A DNA stretch of 64,000 nt from JAKAAZ01 sp963817855 (GCA_963817855.1 CAWFQA010000001.1:124001-188000); one strand, 5' to 3'. Numbered from the stretch's first letter, positions 8,303 to 17,939 are shown. Notes: generated from the letters alone by a model not told the origin. Made by a program: numbers and translations.

Positions 8303-9412
8303 TTATGCCAAAGGGCACGCTATATTTTGCAGCTCCGTCGACAATTCGATTCCGTGTTCTCTCACGAAGGCGAACAGTGCCTCCAAATTGATGCCAGGAT
8401 GAATCGTGTGGGGCGATGTGATGCTGAAGGCAGCAAGAGCGAGCCCTATACCAACCGCCGAGCCAATCTGGGTGGTTTCGTATAAATGCACATTCTTGGG
8501 ATTTGTCAGCGGTAATCCCGCTGACAAACCCGCAATGGTGCCCGCAAGCAATGCATCACCTGCTCCCGCGGTCGAAACCACTTCTGACGAAACGGCTGCA
8601 GAGTGGGACCACGCACCTTGCTCGAAAATATAGGCGCCGTTGGCTCCCGCGCTTGCGAGAATCCTCATTCTTGGATTTGCAGCCATTGCGATTGCGGAAC
8701 ATGCTTCGAGGAGGCGCTCTTCGCTGGCTCCGATGAAGGCGCCGCCTGCGAGTGCGGCCGCCTCATCGCCATTGAGCGCCAACAAATCTACCTGCGAAAG
8801 TAGGTTCAGTTGACGCGCAGTTTGCATTTCTTCGGATGTAAAGGACGCAACGCGATAGCTCCCGGCCTCAGTAGAGATGCGGAGAAATTCCTGGCGCGCC
8901 TCGATTGGAACCTCCGGGAGGCAGAGCGCGATGCCCCGATCCGCGGCCGCAGCCAGATCTGGGCGGCACTCGTTAAGTTGACCGCTGTTCAACGCGCTTG
9001 CGGCCGAATTTGAAGCGGTAATATTCCCTCCGGACTTGTCTGGATAGAGAAAACTAACGCTAAACAAGGTTCTGCATTCGGAGTTGATTTTCACATGGCG
9101 AGTATCAATGCCGGCGTCAGCCATCTTATGGATCAATGTCGCGCCGGCAGCATCATCTCCCACGTTGCCGACGGCGAAAACGCGAAACAGGTCTGGGTCG
9201 TATTTAGAGCCCAGTAAAACAGCGACGTAATGCTCCACAATATGTAACTTGCAATAGTCGCGGGCATCGAGCAGCTGCCCCATTCGGCTCTCATTACGGC
9301 CAAGAGTTTGGTTTCCCTGCAATGCGAAGATCGTCCCTGTGCCAATGCCGCCTATTCCGACCACCTGCTTGAATCCTTTCGTCGGGTCGGCGCGCAGCGC
9401 AAGGCCACTCAT
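8303..9412 (-). CDS. PfkB-family sugar kinase
   Basis: A cytosolic carbohydrate kinase of 369 residues. The ribokinase/PfkB fold is shown by GIGGIGTGTIFAL near residue 20, FAVGNVGDDAAG at about 77-88, and the ATP/catalytic motif STAGAGDALLAGTIAGLSAG near 290, whose Asp is the expected base. The sugar is unknown; next to a NagB-like enzyme an amino sugar is a fair guess. Its ATG overlaps the stop of the upstream gene in an ATGA (9409-9412), showing translational coupling. It is the last gene of a minus-strand operon. Confidence 0.88.
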   Translation of the reverse strand: MSGLALRADPTKGFKQVVGIGGIGTGTIFALQGNQTLGRNESRMGQLLDARDYCKLHIVEHYVAVLLGSKYDPDLFRVFAVGNVGDDAAGATLIHKMADAGIDTRHVKINSECRTLFSVSFLYPDKSGGNITASNSAASALNSGQLNECRPDLAAAADRGIALCLPEVPIEARQEFLRISTEAGSYRVASFTSEEMQTARQLNLLSQVDLLALNGDEAAALAGGAFIGASEERLLEACSAIAMAANPRMRILASAGANGAYIFEQGAWSHSAAVSSEVVSTAGAGDALLAGTIAGLSAGLPLTNPKNVHLYETTQIGSAVGIGLALAAFSITSPHTIHPGINLEALFAFVREHGIELSTELQNIACPLA

Positions 9413-10329
9413 AATAGCTCCCAGCTCGGGTTTTCGCTGATTGGGTGGCGCGCGGTTTCAAGTGTCGCCGTGACGCGTGCGTCAGGATGTCTCTGCAACA
9501 ACGTGATTGGGTACTCGGTGACTGGCTCGGCAAACAGGGCGACGCGTAAGGCGGTCTGTTTCCATGAACCTGTGTCGCTGTAGAGACGCACTTTTTTCGC
9601 GGAGAGGCATTCGCGCATTCCCAACGTAATCGACATCGGAGGGACGAATTGATACGCTGTGCCGAAGCTGCGCTGCGCGAGAGCGATGATAGTGTCGATG
9701 TTATTGTCTTGAACGCGTATAGTGCTGTTCGCTAGTTCATCGATCGTGGGGTGATGGAACGGATGGCGCCGGGCCTGGTTGTAGGCCACGTGACCGTCCT
9801 GACCCCAACCTCCAAGCGTAATATCGATTGGAGCCGCGTCAATCGCAGCTTTCACAGCCGCAAGGCTGGCTGGGGAAAGCCAGTACCGCTGCCCTTCTGG
9901 AACAGATAGTTCCGGCTGTATGCCGCCGTAAAAATGCTGTTCCATAAAACTGCGAAAATTGTATGGATGATTGGCGGGAAGTAACTGGGCTTGCCAATCT
10001 AGGCATTCATCCATGTGAAAAACGTGCAAGTTGTGAAGAGAAATCGCCTTTGTATTCACGAGATCGGCAAACGGGGTGTACCAGCATTTCGGCCCGCATG
10101 GAATGATGGCCCGTGTCGATTTACCCTCGCGATTATTTGCTTCGATTACTGCGGCCAATTCTTCGGCCATCAGCCGACCCATCTCTTCCGAGTCACGGAC
10201 CTGCCGGTATGGAATCCGCAGCCCAGGATGGCCGGGCAACTCTTCCGCGGGAATCCTGCACCATTCCAATAGCTGGCGGCGATCTACGAAGTCGCTTCGA
10301 TACGTGGTTCGGGTTACGCGGTTGTTCAT
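9409..10329 (-). CDS. Glucosamine-6-phosphate deaminase/isomerase-like protein (NagB family)
   Basis: A 306-residue protein of the NagB/6-phosphogluconolactonase fold, which in NagB converts glucosamine-6-phosphate to fructose-6-phosphate and ammonia. The substrate-contact region FHMDECLDW corresponds to the NagB DEY block, and LGGWGQDGHVAYNQ corresponds to the usual GxGxDGHIAFNE motif. Both differ from classic NagB, so the substrate may differ. It sits between a small unknown gene (4 bases away) and the PfkB kinase (4-base overlap). Kinase plus deaminase would feed an amino sugar into glycolysis. Confidence 0.8.
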   Translation of the reverse strand: MNNRVTRTTYRSDFVDRRQLLEWCRIPAEELPGHPGLRIPYRQVRDSEEMGRLMAEELAAVIEANNREGKSTRAIIPCGPKCWYTPFADLVNTKAISLHNLHVFHMDECLDWQAQLLPANHPYNFRSFMEQHFYGGIQPELSVPEGQRYWLSPASLAAVKAAIDAAPIDITLGGWGQDGHVAYNQARRHPFHHPTIDELANSTIRVQDNNIDTIIALAQRSFGTAYQFVPPMSITLGMRECLSAKKVRLYSDTGSWKQTALRVALFAEPVTEYPITLLQRHPDARVTATLETARHPISENPSWELL

Positions 10330-10333
10330 ATGC

Positions 10334-10657
10334 TTATAGATCGAGTACCTTATAAATCTCGGTACGCATCGTGATGATGTATGGAAGCTGCTTCTTAAAA
10401 AGTGCCGTATGTGTCGGATCGTCGGCCATTTTATTCAACGCATTTTGCACATCGTCAAGGGAAGCAAACTCAGCTTCCCAGACAAGTGTATTAGTGGGTT
10501 TCCCCTCAGACAACAATTGATATCGCTTGCCTTGAGGAAATTCCGGCGAACGGCGTTCCAACTCTTTGAATTCTGCTTCCAATTTGAGAAACATCTGAGC
10601 GGCGGATGGCTGATACTGCTGCACAAAAAGCAAAATGTATGACATCCCAGTATCCAA
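10334..10657 (-). CDS. Small conserved protein, possible dimeric alpha/beta-barrel fold
   Basis: About 107 residues, with a core starting MSYILLFVQQYQPSAAQMF and ending in FKKQLPYIITMRTEIYKVLDL. The beta-alpha-beta pattern and the length suit an EthD/ABM-like ferredoxin fold, but no catalytic motif is visible and I assign no function. A TTG at 10657 preceded by AGGAAAGG with 7-base spacing is the likeliest start; the ATG at 10645 is the alternative. It is the first gene of the operon with the NagB-like and PfkB genes, so a role in handling the same sugar (for example as a mutarotase-like helper) is possible. Confidence 0.7.
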   Translation of the reverse strand: MDTGMSYILLFVQQYQPSAAQMFLKLEAEFKELERRSPEFPQGKRYQLLSEGKPTNTLVWEAEFASLDDVQNALNKMADDPTHTALFKKQLPYIITMRTEIYKVLDL

Positions 10658-10747
10658 AGAATTACCTTTCCTAGCCGAAGTCAGTATGGGCGGGCTTGCG
10701 CCATCTCTTGCCGTCAGCGGGTAGCAACGCCACCTGTTCCCCACAAG

Positions 10748-10772
10748 AAAAGACCAAGATGGCAGGTCTTTT
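10748..10772. terminator. Hairpin with flanking T/A runs
   Basis: AAAAGACC (10748-10755) pairs with GGTCTTTT (10765-10772) around a 9-base loop, with T-runs on both strands. It could terminate in either direction, but it would lie downstream of the operon promoter proposed at 10971-10999, so it may be an attenuator rather than the lacI terminator. Confidence 0.4.
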
Positions 10773-10964
10773 TTACATTCTCCGCCATCACCGATCCCTA
10801 GAAAGCTGCTTTCGCGACCCCAGCGGAGATGAACGCCGCGGCTGGCAAATAAAAACCCCGGTAATCTTCTGCGCGTTTACGATAGCTCGTCCAAGTTCGT
10901 CGCCCCGATTACCGACGTTAAGAATGCAGGCAATCCTAATCCAGAACGTCAGACTTCATGACAG

Positions 10965-10999
10965 GTTAAATGTTTAACTAAAGGAATCGGAGCTGTCAA
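10965..10999 (-). promoter_or_regulatory. Promoter with LacI-type operator for the kinase/deaminase operon
   Basis: On the minus strand TTGACA lies at 10999-10994, and a weak -10 (TAAACA) follows after 17 bases. The perfect 14-base palindrome GTTAAATGTTTAAC (10965-10978) covers the -10, the expected place for repression. The related site upstream of the receptor gene (18388-18403) points to the LacI regulator encoded at 11051-12082. Confidence 0.55.
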
Positions 11000-11050
11000 G
11001 CGAAATCCTAGGCTCGTCGCTTGAAGCGGGAAAACGCGGGTCCACCCTCT

Positions 11051-12082
11051 TTACTGCTTGGCCCGTGCGGTACTTTTCCGCACTATCAATTGGGGCTGAA
11101 CTTTCGCGTACATCTTTTTGTTCGAAGGCATGGCATCGGCGGAGAGTAGCTTGAGCATCATCTCCGCGCCAATGACGCCTTGTTTTTCCATATATTGGCA
11201 AATCGTAGTAAGAGGCGGGTTATAGAACGCCGCGCCGGGTACATCATCGAATCCAATTACCGAACAGTCTTCCGGTACGCGGCGCCCCGTGTTGCTGAGC
11301 GCACCAATTGCTGCGAACGCCGTCAAATCATCGAAAGCGATAAGTCCGCTAAATTGCTTTCCTTTGCGCAGCAACTGTTCCGTAAGTTGATACCCTTCCT
11401 CATAAGTTGAATTCCGACCTTGAATTTCAACCACAAGTGATCGTTCGATCTGAATACCCTTGGCGCGAGCACAGTTCTGAATTCCATCCCAGCGAGGTGC
11501 ACTGTCGCTCATCCCCCTCGGACCCTTGATGACAGCGATCTCCCGATGGCCGAGATCGTATAGGTGTTCGACCGCGGCCCACGTGCCAGCCCTATTATCG
11601 ACCACGACTGACGCATAGCGTCTGCCTGCTGACTCAGTCCCAATGACGACAGCAGGAATGTTAAATAGTTGTATGGCCCTTGACAGTTCTGTACCCAAGC
11701 GCAAGGGATTTGCTATGGCGATGAGGCCCTCGACGCGCCGTTCCATCAGCATTTGGGCGCATTGTCGAAGACGCTGGGGATTGTTCTGGAGGTCTGCCAG
11801 CACAGACATATATTTTGCATCGCCAAGCGATTTTTCTACACCTCGGAGGATGAGCGTGCAATACGGATCGGTAATATCGAATATCAGCACACCGACGCTG
11901 TGAGTTCGCTTGCTGCGAAGTGAACGCGCTTGAAGATTTGGGAAATAGCCTAGTTCCCTTGCTGTTTTCTCTACCAGGCGCTGCGTCGCAGGCGGAATTC
12001 GCCGCGCGGATTTATTCAAAACCATTGAAACCGTAGCGATCGAAAGTCCGGTTGCCTCGGCTATATCGCGGAGTGTTACCAC
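11051..12082 (-). CDS. LacI-family transcriptional regulator (locus 1)
   Basis: A repressor of about 343 residues. The N-terminal helix-turn-helix reads VTLRDIAEATGLSIATVSMVLNKS with the usual hinge after it. A periplasmic-binding-protein-like sensor domain follows (VGVLIFDITDPYCTLILRGVE, then GLIAFDDLTAFAAIGAL and CSVIGFDDVPGA). A longer in-frame start exists at 12214, but the family begins right at VTLRDIA, and the GTG at 12082 has GGAGG 9 bases upstream, so I use that. It is divergent from the MFS transporter. Candidate operators (10965-10978 and 18388-18403) suggest control of the sugar locus with an imported sugar as inducer. Confidence 0.92.
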   Translation of the reverse strand: MVTLRDIAEATGLSIATVSMVLNKSARRIPPATQRLVEKTARELGYFPNLQARSLRSKRTHSVGVLIFDITDPYCTLILRGVEKSLGDAKYMSVLADLQNNPQRLRQCAQMLMERRVEGLIAIANPLRLGTELSRAIQLFNIPAVVIGTESAGRRYASVVVDNRAGTWAAVEHLYDLGHREIAVIKGPRGMSDSAPRWDGIQNCARAKGIQIERSLVVEIQGRNSTYEEGYQLTEQLLRKGKQFSGLIAFDDLTAFAAIGALSNTGRRVPEDCSVIGFDDVPGAAFYNPPLTTICQYMEKQGVIGAEMMLKLLSADAMPSNKKMYAKVQPQLIVRKSTARAKQ

Positions 12083-12407
12083 GCGTTCGCGCCTCCGAAT
12101 TTGAGAAGCTCCAACTGCTTGGATATATAGGCTGCGAACAATTATGCCACACCGCCCGGCTGTTTTCGCCGTTTCGCTCGCGGACGTATGCAATGACCAG
12201 AAGCGCCGTCGCATACTGCTTTCTTTGTGCTTGCAGCTTATCCCGAGTACGTTTGAGATGCCCTACAAGCAACTTGACAGGAGTAATCGATTGAAGATAG
12301 CAATCGGTCGTAGCGGATTATTTTGTTCGTAAATATCTTGAGAAGCTTGAAAAGCCATCGACCGCAACCTTAGCCTCAGCCAATTACACTCACAAGATTG
12401 CCACACT
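12083..12407. promoter_or_regulatory. Divergent regulatory region between lacI and MFS transporter
   Basis: About 325 bases. On the plus strand TTGACA (12274-12279) is followed after 17 bases by a poor -10 (ATAGCA). The spacer holds AATCGATT (12285-12292) with partial flanking symmetry, a weak candidate LacI-type site. No coding potential was recognised. Confidence 0.4.
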
Positions 12408-14093
12408 ATGAGAGATCTCGCACACAATCCGATTCGGTATGGATACTTCTTGATTTTTATCACCGGTCTCGGTGGTCTTCTCTATGGAATCGATATCGGC
12501 ATCATTGCTGCCGCCCTCCTTTATCTCAGCAAGACAGTAAACCTGACAGTGGAACAGACCTCCTTCATCGTCGCGGCAGTGCTTGGAGGAAGCATGGTGT
12601 CTTCGTTGGGTGCGGGAGTACTTGCCGACTGCTTCGGCCGCAAGAAAATAGTGATCGCCAGCGGATTCCTATTCATCGCAAGTGTGTGCCTGATCGTACC
12701 TTCGCACGGTTTCGTTCCGCTCATGGCTGGCCGGCTGCTGCAAGGAGCGAGCGGCGGCATGATTGCCGTCGTCGTTCCGCTGTATTTAGCCGAGTGTCTC
12801 AGCGCCCAGAATCGCGGGAGGGGGACGGCATTTTTTCAACTCATGCTCACGTTCGGCATTGTGATCGCTGCAGCCACTGGATGGTTTTATACGCATCAAG
12901 CGGAGACGGCAATCAGAATAGCCGCAGGAAACTACGGCCTGATACGCGCCGCTGAGGATCATGCGTGGAGGGGAATGTTCTTATCCGTAATTTACCCAGG
13001 TCTAGCTTTCTTCCTTGGAGGGTTTTTACTGAGCGAAACGCCGCGTTGGCTCTACCGTCAAGGACGCCCGACGGATGCACTGGTCGCCCTCCGCCGCTCC
13101 GTCCCGGAAGAGGAGGCACAGCGGGAGATGGAGGAAATGCGTCAGATTGCGCTCACACAGCATCAGCTTGACTCGCCCGCCTCCAGTGACTCACTGTGGC
13201 AGCGGAAATATGTGGTTCCATTTGTACTGGCATGTACCATTCTGGCGTGCAATCAGGCGACGGGGATCAATTCGATACTCGGTTTTCTAGTAATCATTCT
13301 GAAGCAGGCGGGTTTAAGCGCAGGCCAGGCTACAGGGGCCGATGTAACCGTCAAGCTTCTGATGTGCGTGATGACTGCAGTTGCGATCACGCTCGTTGAT
13401 AAGAAGGGTCGCAAGTTCCTCTTAAAAATCGGGACAGGAGGCGTTGTTGTCGCGCTGGCAACCGCAGGCCTAATCTTTCTCGGAGGCGAGCATCAGCGTA
13501 TCGACGTCACCAATGTAATTCGCGCAGCAATACGTGGTGATTCGGTAAAGATGTCGACCCATTCGGGAATTTTTGTGCCGAGCAAAGACGGACGGACAAC
13601 GGATCTGACGGTTCTGTACTCCTACGGGACGGGTGACAAAGTCGTTGACGTTCTGAGCAGCGATACCTCTCCGATGCTCTCCATTGCGCCGGATACAGGG
13701 TTAAAGCATCCACTCGTTATCAAAAGCGCGCTTTACGGTCCAGTTCCGACAAAGAAGAGCGGATGGATGATTGCTGCTTGTCTCTGCCTATTCATCGCTT
13801 TCTACGCGGTTGGGCCTGGGGTGGTCGTTTGGCTTACCCTCTCCGAATTAATGCCGACGCGCATACGATCGACCGGCATGGGGATCGCGCTACTGCTCAA
13901 CCAAGGAACTGCAACATTGATTGCCGCCATATTTCTTACAGTGGTGGGCAAGTATGGCTATTCGGCGATGTTTCTGGCGTGGGCGGCATTCACGGTACTC
14001 TACTTCATCGCCGCCGCGGTCTTCTTGCCAGAGACCAAAGGCAAGACGCTTGAAGAGATTGAGAAATATTTTGATCGTTCCTACGGTCGCTGA
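12408..14093 (+). CDS. Sugar-porter MFS transporter with enlarged extracytoplasmic loop
   Basis: A 561-residue inner-membrane proton-sugar symporter-like protein. Family marks are DCFGRKK in loop 2-3, GRLLQGASGGMIAVVVPLYLAE after helix 4, and the terminal PETKGKTLEEIE of sugar porters. Sugar porters are usually 450-500 residues long; here ~90 extra residues (about 352-445, from HQRIDVTNVIRA to YGPVPTKKSG) lie between the helix TGGVVVALATAGLIFLG and the next helix WMIAACLCLFIAFYAV, predicted to face the periplasm. It probably imports the sugar phosphorylated by the nearby kinase. No strong ribosome site precedes the ATG. Confidence 0.88.
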   Translation: MRDLAHNPIRYGYFLIFITGLGGLLYGIDIGIIAAALLYLSKTVNLTVEQTSFIVAAVLGGSMVSSLGAGVLADCFGRKKIVIASGFLFIASVCLIVPSHGFVPLMAGRLLQGASGGMIAVVVPLYLAECLSAQNRGRGTAFFQLMLTFGIVIAAATGWFYTHQAETAIRIAAGNYGLIRAAEDHAWRGMFLSVIYPGLAFFLGGFLLSETPRWLYRQGRPTDALVALRRSVPEEEAQREMEEMRQIALTQHQLDSPASSDSLWQRKYVVPFVLACTILACNQATGINSILGFLVIILKQAGLSAGQATGADVTVKLLMCVMTAVAITLVDKKGRKFLLKIGTGGVVVALATAGLIFLGGEHQRIDVTNVIRAAIRGDSVKMSTHSGIFVPSKDGRTTDLTVLYSYGTGDKVVDVLSSDTSPMLSIAPDTGLKHPLVIKSALYGPVPTKKSGWMIAACLCLFIAFYAVGPGVVVWLTLSELMPTRIRSTGMGIALLLNQGTATLIAAIFLTVVGKYGYSAMFLAWAAFTVLYFIAAAVFLPETKGKTLEEIEKYFDRSYGR

Positions 14094-14161
14094 CTGGACT
14101 GAGCCGGATGCTTGAAGAGAATGAAGCGCATCGATCATAACTTAACAAGAGAGGGTTAGAA

Positions 14162-15400
14162 ATGAAGAAGTTTTGTGCGTTCCGAAGTTGCCTGGTTATG
14201 TTGTTTTTCGCCCTCGGGCTTGCGCCCGCTTCGTCCGCCGCGACACCACCGAGCGAGCATTGGATAGGCACATGGGCTGCGTCTCCAGAAGCCGAGCCAG
14301 ATACGACTTTACCCCTTAGAAGCGACGGGACGACATATCGTGAGATCGTTCACATCTCGGCTGGAGGTTCGGCCGTACGCATTGTTGTGACGAATGAGTT
14401 CGGACGGGAACCGCTGACAATTGGTGCGGCAGAAATCGCAATTAGCGGAGGAGGCAGCACGATTGAACTGTCGACTGCTAAGACACTAAAGTTCGGCGAT
14501 CAATTATCGGTGACCGTACCGGCAGGCGCGATGATGGTAAGCGATCCAGTTGAAATGAGACTGCCTGCGCTTGCCAATGTTACGGTCAGTCTCTTCATTC
14601 CTGCGCAGCCGATAAGTCGGGCGTCCGTACATTCCTACGCCTTGCAAACCAACTACCAATCAGCAGGCAATGCGATCGGTGCGGCGACGCTGCATTCTGC
14701 CGTGGAGACTCCCTCCTGGTACTTTCTCAAGGGAGTGGAGGTGAAGGCAGATCGGGCGACCACATCCGGAGCCATCGTGACGCTGGGTGACAGCATCACG
14801 GATGGGGCCGCCAGCATTCAGAATACGAACGGCCGATGGCCTGATGATTTGGCCAGTCGCATTCAGGCAAACGAATCGATGTCAGGGATTGCAGTCTTGA
14901 ATGCAGGTATTAACGGAAACCGTCTTCTACGCGACGGGGATGGCGACCAAAGCGCGCTGCGACGCCTGGACCGCGATGTTCTAGCGCAGGCCGGGATTAA
15001 ATATCTGATTGTGTTGGAAGGCATCAATGACATCGGCCATAATGTCTCCGCGACGCCCAGTGATCCGGCGGAGACGGCCCGAAACCTAATCCGTGCCCTT
15101 CAGCAAATTGCTGTGAGGGCCCACGCACATGGGATACGAGTGATTGGCGCTACTATCTTGCCCTATGAGAATTGCAAATACGCTTCGCCCGACGGCGAGA
15201 AGATGCGGGAAGCGGTCAACGATTGGATTCGCGCGACTCAGAGTTTCGACGGCGTTGCGGACTTCGACGAGGTTGTCCGCGATCCCAACCACCCAACTCG
15301 CTTTTTAGATATGTACGACAGCGGTGACCATCTGCACCCCAACGCTGCCGGATTGAAAGCGATGGCAGACAGCATAGATCTCAGTTTGTTCGCCCATTAG
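14162..15400 (+). CDS. Secreted SGNH/GDSL hydrolase
   Basis: A 412-residue exported esterase-like protein. Residues 1-26 look like a signal peptide ending in SSAA, followed by a beta-rich N-terminal part starting WIGTWAASP. The SGNH blocks are clear: GDSITDG (block I, catalytic Ser), GINGNRLL (block II region), EGINDIGH (block III Asn) and DHLHPNAAG (block V, Asp and His). Such enzymes remove acetyl or other acyl groups from polysaccharides. The ATG follows GAGAGGG. It lies 68 bases after the transporter gene and is probably co-transcribed, fitting deacylation of the glycan before uptake. Confidence 0.88.
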   Translation: MKKFCAFRSCLVMLFFALGLAPASSAATPPSEHWIGTWAASPEAEPDTTLPLRSDGTTYREIVHISAGGSAVRIVVTNEFGREPLTIGAAEIAISGGGSTIELSTAKTLKFGDQLSVTVPAGAMMVSDPVEMRLPALANVTVSLFIPAQPISRASVHSYALQTNYQSAGNAIGAATLHSAVETPSWYFLKGVEVKADRATTSGAIVTLGDSITDGAASIQNTNGRWPDDLASRIQANESMSGIAVLNAGINGNRLLRDGDGDQSALRRLDRDVLAQAGIKYLIVLEGINDIGHNVSATPSDPAETARNLIRALQQIAVRAHAHGIRVIGATILPYENCKYASPDGEKMREAVNDWIRATQSFDGVADFDEVVRDPNHPTRFLDMYDSGDHLHPNAAGLKAMADSIDLSLFAH

Positions 15401-15495
15401 ACCAGCATCAGATCGATTCAGCCACCAGAAATCAAGTTGTTCTCGCGCAGAGTTACGACTCTTTTCAAATCTTTAAAACAAACCGGTGGACGCGC

Positions 15496-16794
15496 TCATT
15501 CGCTCCATTCAAGCGCGGTTGTCAGAAGTACTTCCGCCGTTTGAAGAACAGAGCGGGGCTCGACGTACTCGTCCGGATTGTGTGCACCCCCACCGCGCGG
15601 GCCAAATAGAAGCGTTGGAATCCCATATACCCGCTGCATTAAAAAAGCATCGCAAGGGTATGGCGCGGCAGTGACGGCCGGTGATTTGCCTAGGGACGCT
15701 GAGGCACTCTTGAAAAGGCACTCCGTCCAAGGATGATCACGAGGCAATTCATGGCCAAGTAATGGAGGCTCGACGACGGGTCGCCATGAAATCGGATGTT
15801 CCCGAAAAAATGGATCTGCGTTCTCAAATCGCCGCAACGAATCAAGAATCGCAGCGATGGTGACGTCGACGTCTTCATGCGGAAGGAACTGGAAGTAGAG
15901 CCGGACCGCCGCTTTGAGCGGAACGCTAAAGGGCACATCTGCATCCAACCGATTGGCTTCAACGGCAAAGACCTGTACTGGTGTGGGGTCTGAAATCGAC
16001 TTGTAGGCGCCCCGCGTTGCTTTGCGGCTTCGACGTTTCACCCAGCCCTCAACCCACCGCAACAATCGGCCCAACGGAATAGCTGGACTGACAACCGGTG
16101 ATGACGAAAAGTAAGCAGAGGCATCGCCTGCGCTGACCGAAAGGTCCACGAAAAATCCGCCGCGCGTTGCTCGAAAGACATCGAGTTGTGTACCTTCGGA
16201 GATTACACACGCATCCGCAGAGTCACCGCGCAAACGACCAGCGAGGGTACCGCCCCCCCCTCCCCACTCCTCGTCAACGACCGATTCGAAGATAACATCA
16301 CCGCGCAATCTCACCCCGCCTACGCGCAATGCGCACAGTACCACCGCTTGCGCTGCCAAACCCGCTTTCATATCGAAGGTGCCCAGACCGTAGAGCCGAC
16401 CTCGACGCATATCAGGCAACCAGGGAGAGGCCTTCCACGCTTCCGCTCGGGTCGGCACTGTGTCCATGTGCCCGTTCAACAACAAGCTACGTCCGCCGCC
16501 CGAACCCAACAGCCTAGCAACTAAATTTTTACGGCCCTGATAGTGGCGATCCGCATGCTTCCATGGACTATCGGAGGCAGTGACGAAATCCGTTTCGTAG
16601 AGTTCGGATGGCAGCCCGCGTTTGCGAAGGAATCGTTGAAGAACGAGTTGGCCAGGTGTCTCATTCCCCTCCGGTGGAACGGCAACAGTGTTTGCGCGAA
16701 CCATGTCCATCACAAGTTGAAGCAATTCCGAGCGCAATGGACGAATGAGTCGCCGCGCGAGCTTCGCATTTCGAATCGTGGATGATTGCGGCAC
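15496..16794 (-). CDS. M20-family metallopeptidase/deacylase
   Basis: A 432-residue protein of the ArgE/DapE/CPG2 family. The zinc ligands and catalytic residues are visible in LLLNGHMDTVPTRAE (His, Asp), VVDEEWGGGGGTLAG (the Glu pair), CVISEGTQLDV and the C-terminal FGPRGGGAHNPDEYVE (His). A dimerisation domain lies between about 200 and 310. The family hydrolyses amide bonds of N-acyl amino acids or dipeptides; the substrate here is unknown, but an N-acyl amino sugar is conceivable. There is no signal peptide. It converges on the SGNH gene and diverges from the aldo/keto reductase. Confidence 0.87.
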   Translation of the reverse strand: MPQSSTIRNAKLARRLIRPLRSELLQLVMDMVRANTVAVPPEGNETPGQLVLQRFLRKRGLPSELYETDFVTASDSPWKHADRHYQGRKNLVARLLGSGGGRSLLLNGHMDTVPTRAEAWKASPWLPDMRRGRLYGLGTFDMKAGLAAQAVVLCALRVGGVRLRGDVIFESVVDEEWGGGGGTLAGRLRGDSADACVISEGTQLDVFRATRGGFFVDLSVSAGDASAYFSSSPVVSPAIPLGRLLRWVEGWVKRRSRKATRGAYKSISDPTPVQVFAVEANRLDADVPFSVPLKAAVRLYFQFLPHEDVDVTIAAILDSLRRFENADPFFREHPISWRPVVEPPLLGHELPRDHPWTECLFKSASASLGKSPAVTAAPYPCDAFLMQRVYGIPTLLFGPRGGGAHNPDEYVEPRSVLQTAEVLLTTALEWSE

Positions 16795-16913
16795 GCAGTT
16801 CTCCTATGAATGGCGTTTATCGGCTGACAAGCACCCATGATATAACTCGGTCCATGTTGCGCGTGTAATGATGCCGCGACACGTGACAATCTCTTGCGAG
16901 GGAAAGTAGGCAC

Positions 16914-17939
16914 ATGGAATACAGACAACTTGGCCGTTCGGGACTTAAGGTATCCTCGTTGAGCTTCGGCGCTGCGACTTTCGGCGGTTCCGGTGAATTC
17001 TTCAAAGCCTGGGGCGAATCCGATCTAACGGAGGCCACGCGCTTAGTCAGCATCTGTGTGGATGCAGGCGTGAACCTATTCGATACGGCAAACATCTATT
17101 CCGCCGGTATATCAGAAGAGATCCTGGGAAAGGCGGTCCGTGGACGCCGCGATAAGGTTCTTATCTCAACCAAAGGTACAGTCCGCATGGGCGAGGGGCC
17201 GAATAATCTTGGCTCCTCTCGCTACCACTTGACGGATCAGCTGGATGCCAGCCTGCGACGCTTGGGTACGGATTACATTGACATCTACCACATCCACACA
17301 TACGACGCGCAAACGCCACTGGACGAAACCCTCGATACGCTTAATAATTTCGTGCATCAGGGCAAGGTTCGGTATATTGCCTGCTCCAACTTCTCTGGAT
17401 GGCATCTGATGAAGTCCATGGCGATCTCGGAAAAATACGGCTGGCAGCGCTATGTGGCGCACCAGGTCTACTATTCGCTAGTTGGCCGTGATTATGAGTG
17501 GGAATTGATGCCGCTGGGTATTGAGGAGTCCGTCTCCGCGCTGGTTTGGAGTCCGCTGGGATGGGGCCGTCTAACCGGAAAAATTCGTCGGAACCAGCCA
17601 CTTCCGGAACTCAGCCGCCTTCATAAAACCGCCGTAAACGGGCCGCCAATCGTAGATGAATATCTTTACAAGGTTATCGATGCTCTCGACTTGGTCGCTA
17701 AGGACACGGGTAAGAGTATTTCGCAGGTCGCGCTCAATTGGCTGCTGCAACGGCCGACGGTTGCCAGCGCCATCGTGGGTGCACGCAACGAAGCGCAGCT
17801 CAAGCAAAACCTTGGGGCCGTCGGCTGGAAGCTAACGAAAGAACAGATAGCGATGCTCGACGCGGCGAGCGCAGTGACGCCGATTTATCCATATTGGCAG
17901 CAGTACATGTTTGCAGAACGCACAAAGCCAGTGGTCTAA
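16914..17939 (+). CDS. Aldo/keto reductase
   Basis: A 341-residue NADPH-dependent (beta/alpha)8 oxidoreductase. The catalytic tetrad can be seen as Asp and Tyr in FDTANIYSAGISEEILGKAV, Lys in VLISTKGTVRMGEG and His in DIYHIHTYDAQTP. The cofactor-binding end (VASAIVGARNEAQLKQNLGA) is typical. Its order with the neighbouring sugar genes suggests reduction of a sugar aldehyde, but the family is broad. The start MEYRQLGRSGLKVSSLSFG is the standard family start. Confidence 0.92.
   Translation: MEYRQLGRSGLKVSSLSFGAATFGGSGEFFKAWGESDLTEATRLVSICVDAGVNLFDTANIYSAGISEEILGKAVRGRRDKVLISTKGTVRMGEGPNNLGSSRYHLTDQLDASLRRLGTDYIDIYHIHTYDAQTPLDETLDTLNNFVHQGKVRYIACSNFSGWHLMKSMAISEKYGWQRYVAHQVYYSLVGRDYEWELMPLGIEESVSALVWSPLGWGRLTGKIRRNQPLPELSRLHKTAVNGPPIVDEYLYKVIDALDLVAKDTGKSISQVALNWLLQRPTVASAIVGARNEAQLKQNLGAVGWKLTKEQIAMLDAASAVTPIYPYWQQYMFAERTKPVV

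Larger units (their letters stand above)
10658..11050. other. Intergenic region with operon promoter and hairpin
   Basis: About 390 bases without a gene. It lies between the end of the lacI gene and the start of the kinase/deaminase operon, both on the minus strand. It contains a hairpin at 10748-10772 and a promoter/operator at 10965-10999, which are listed separately. Confidence 0.6.
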
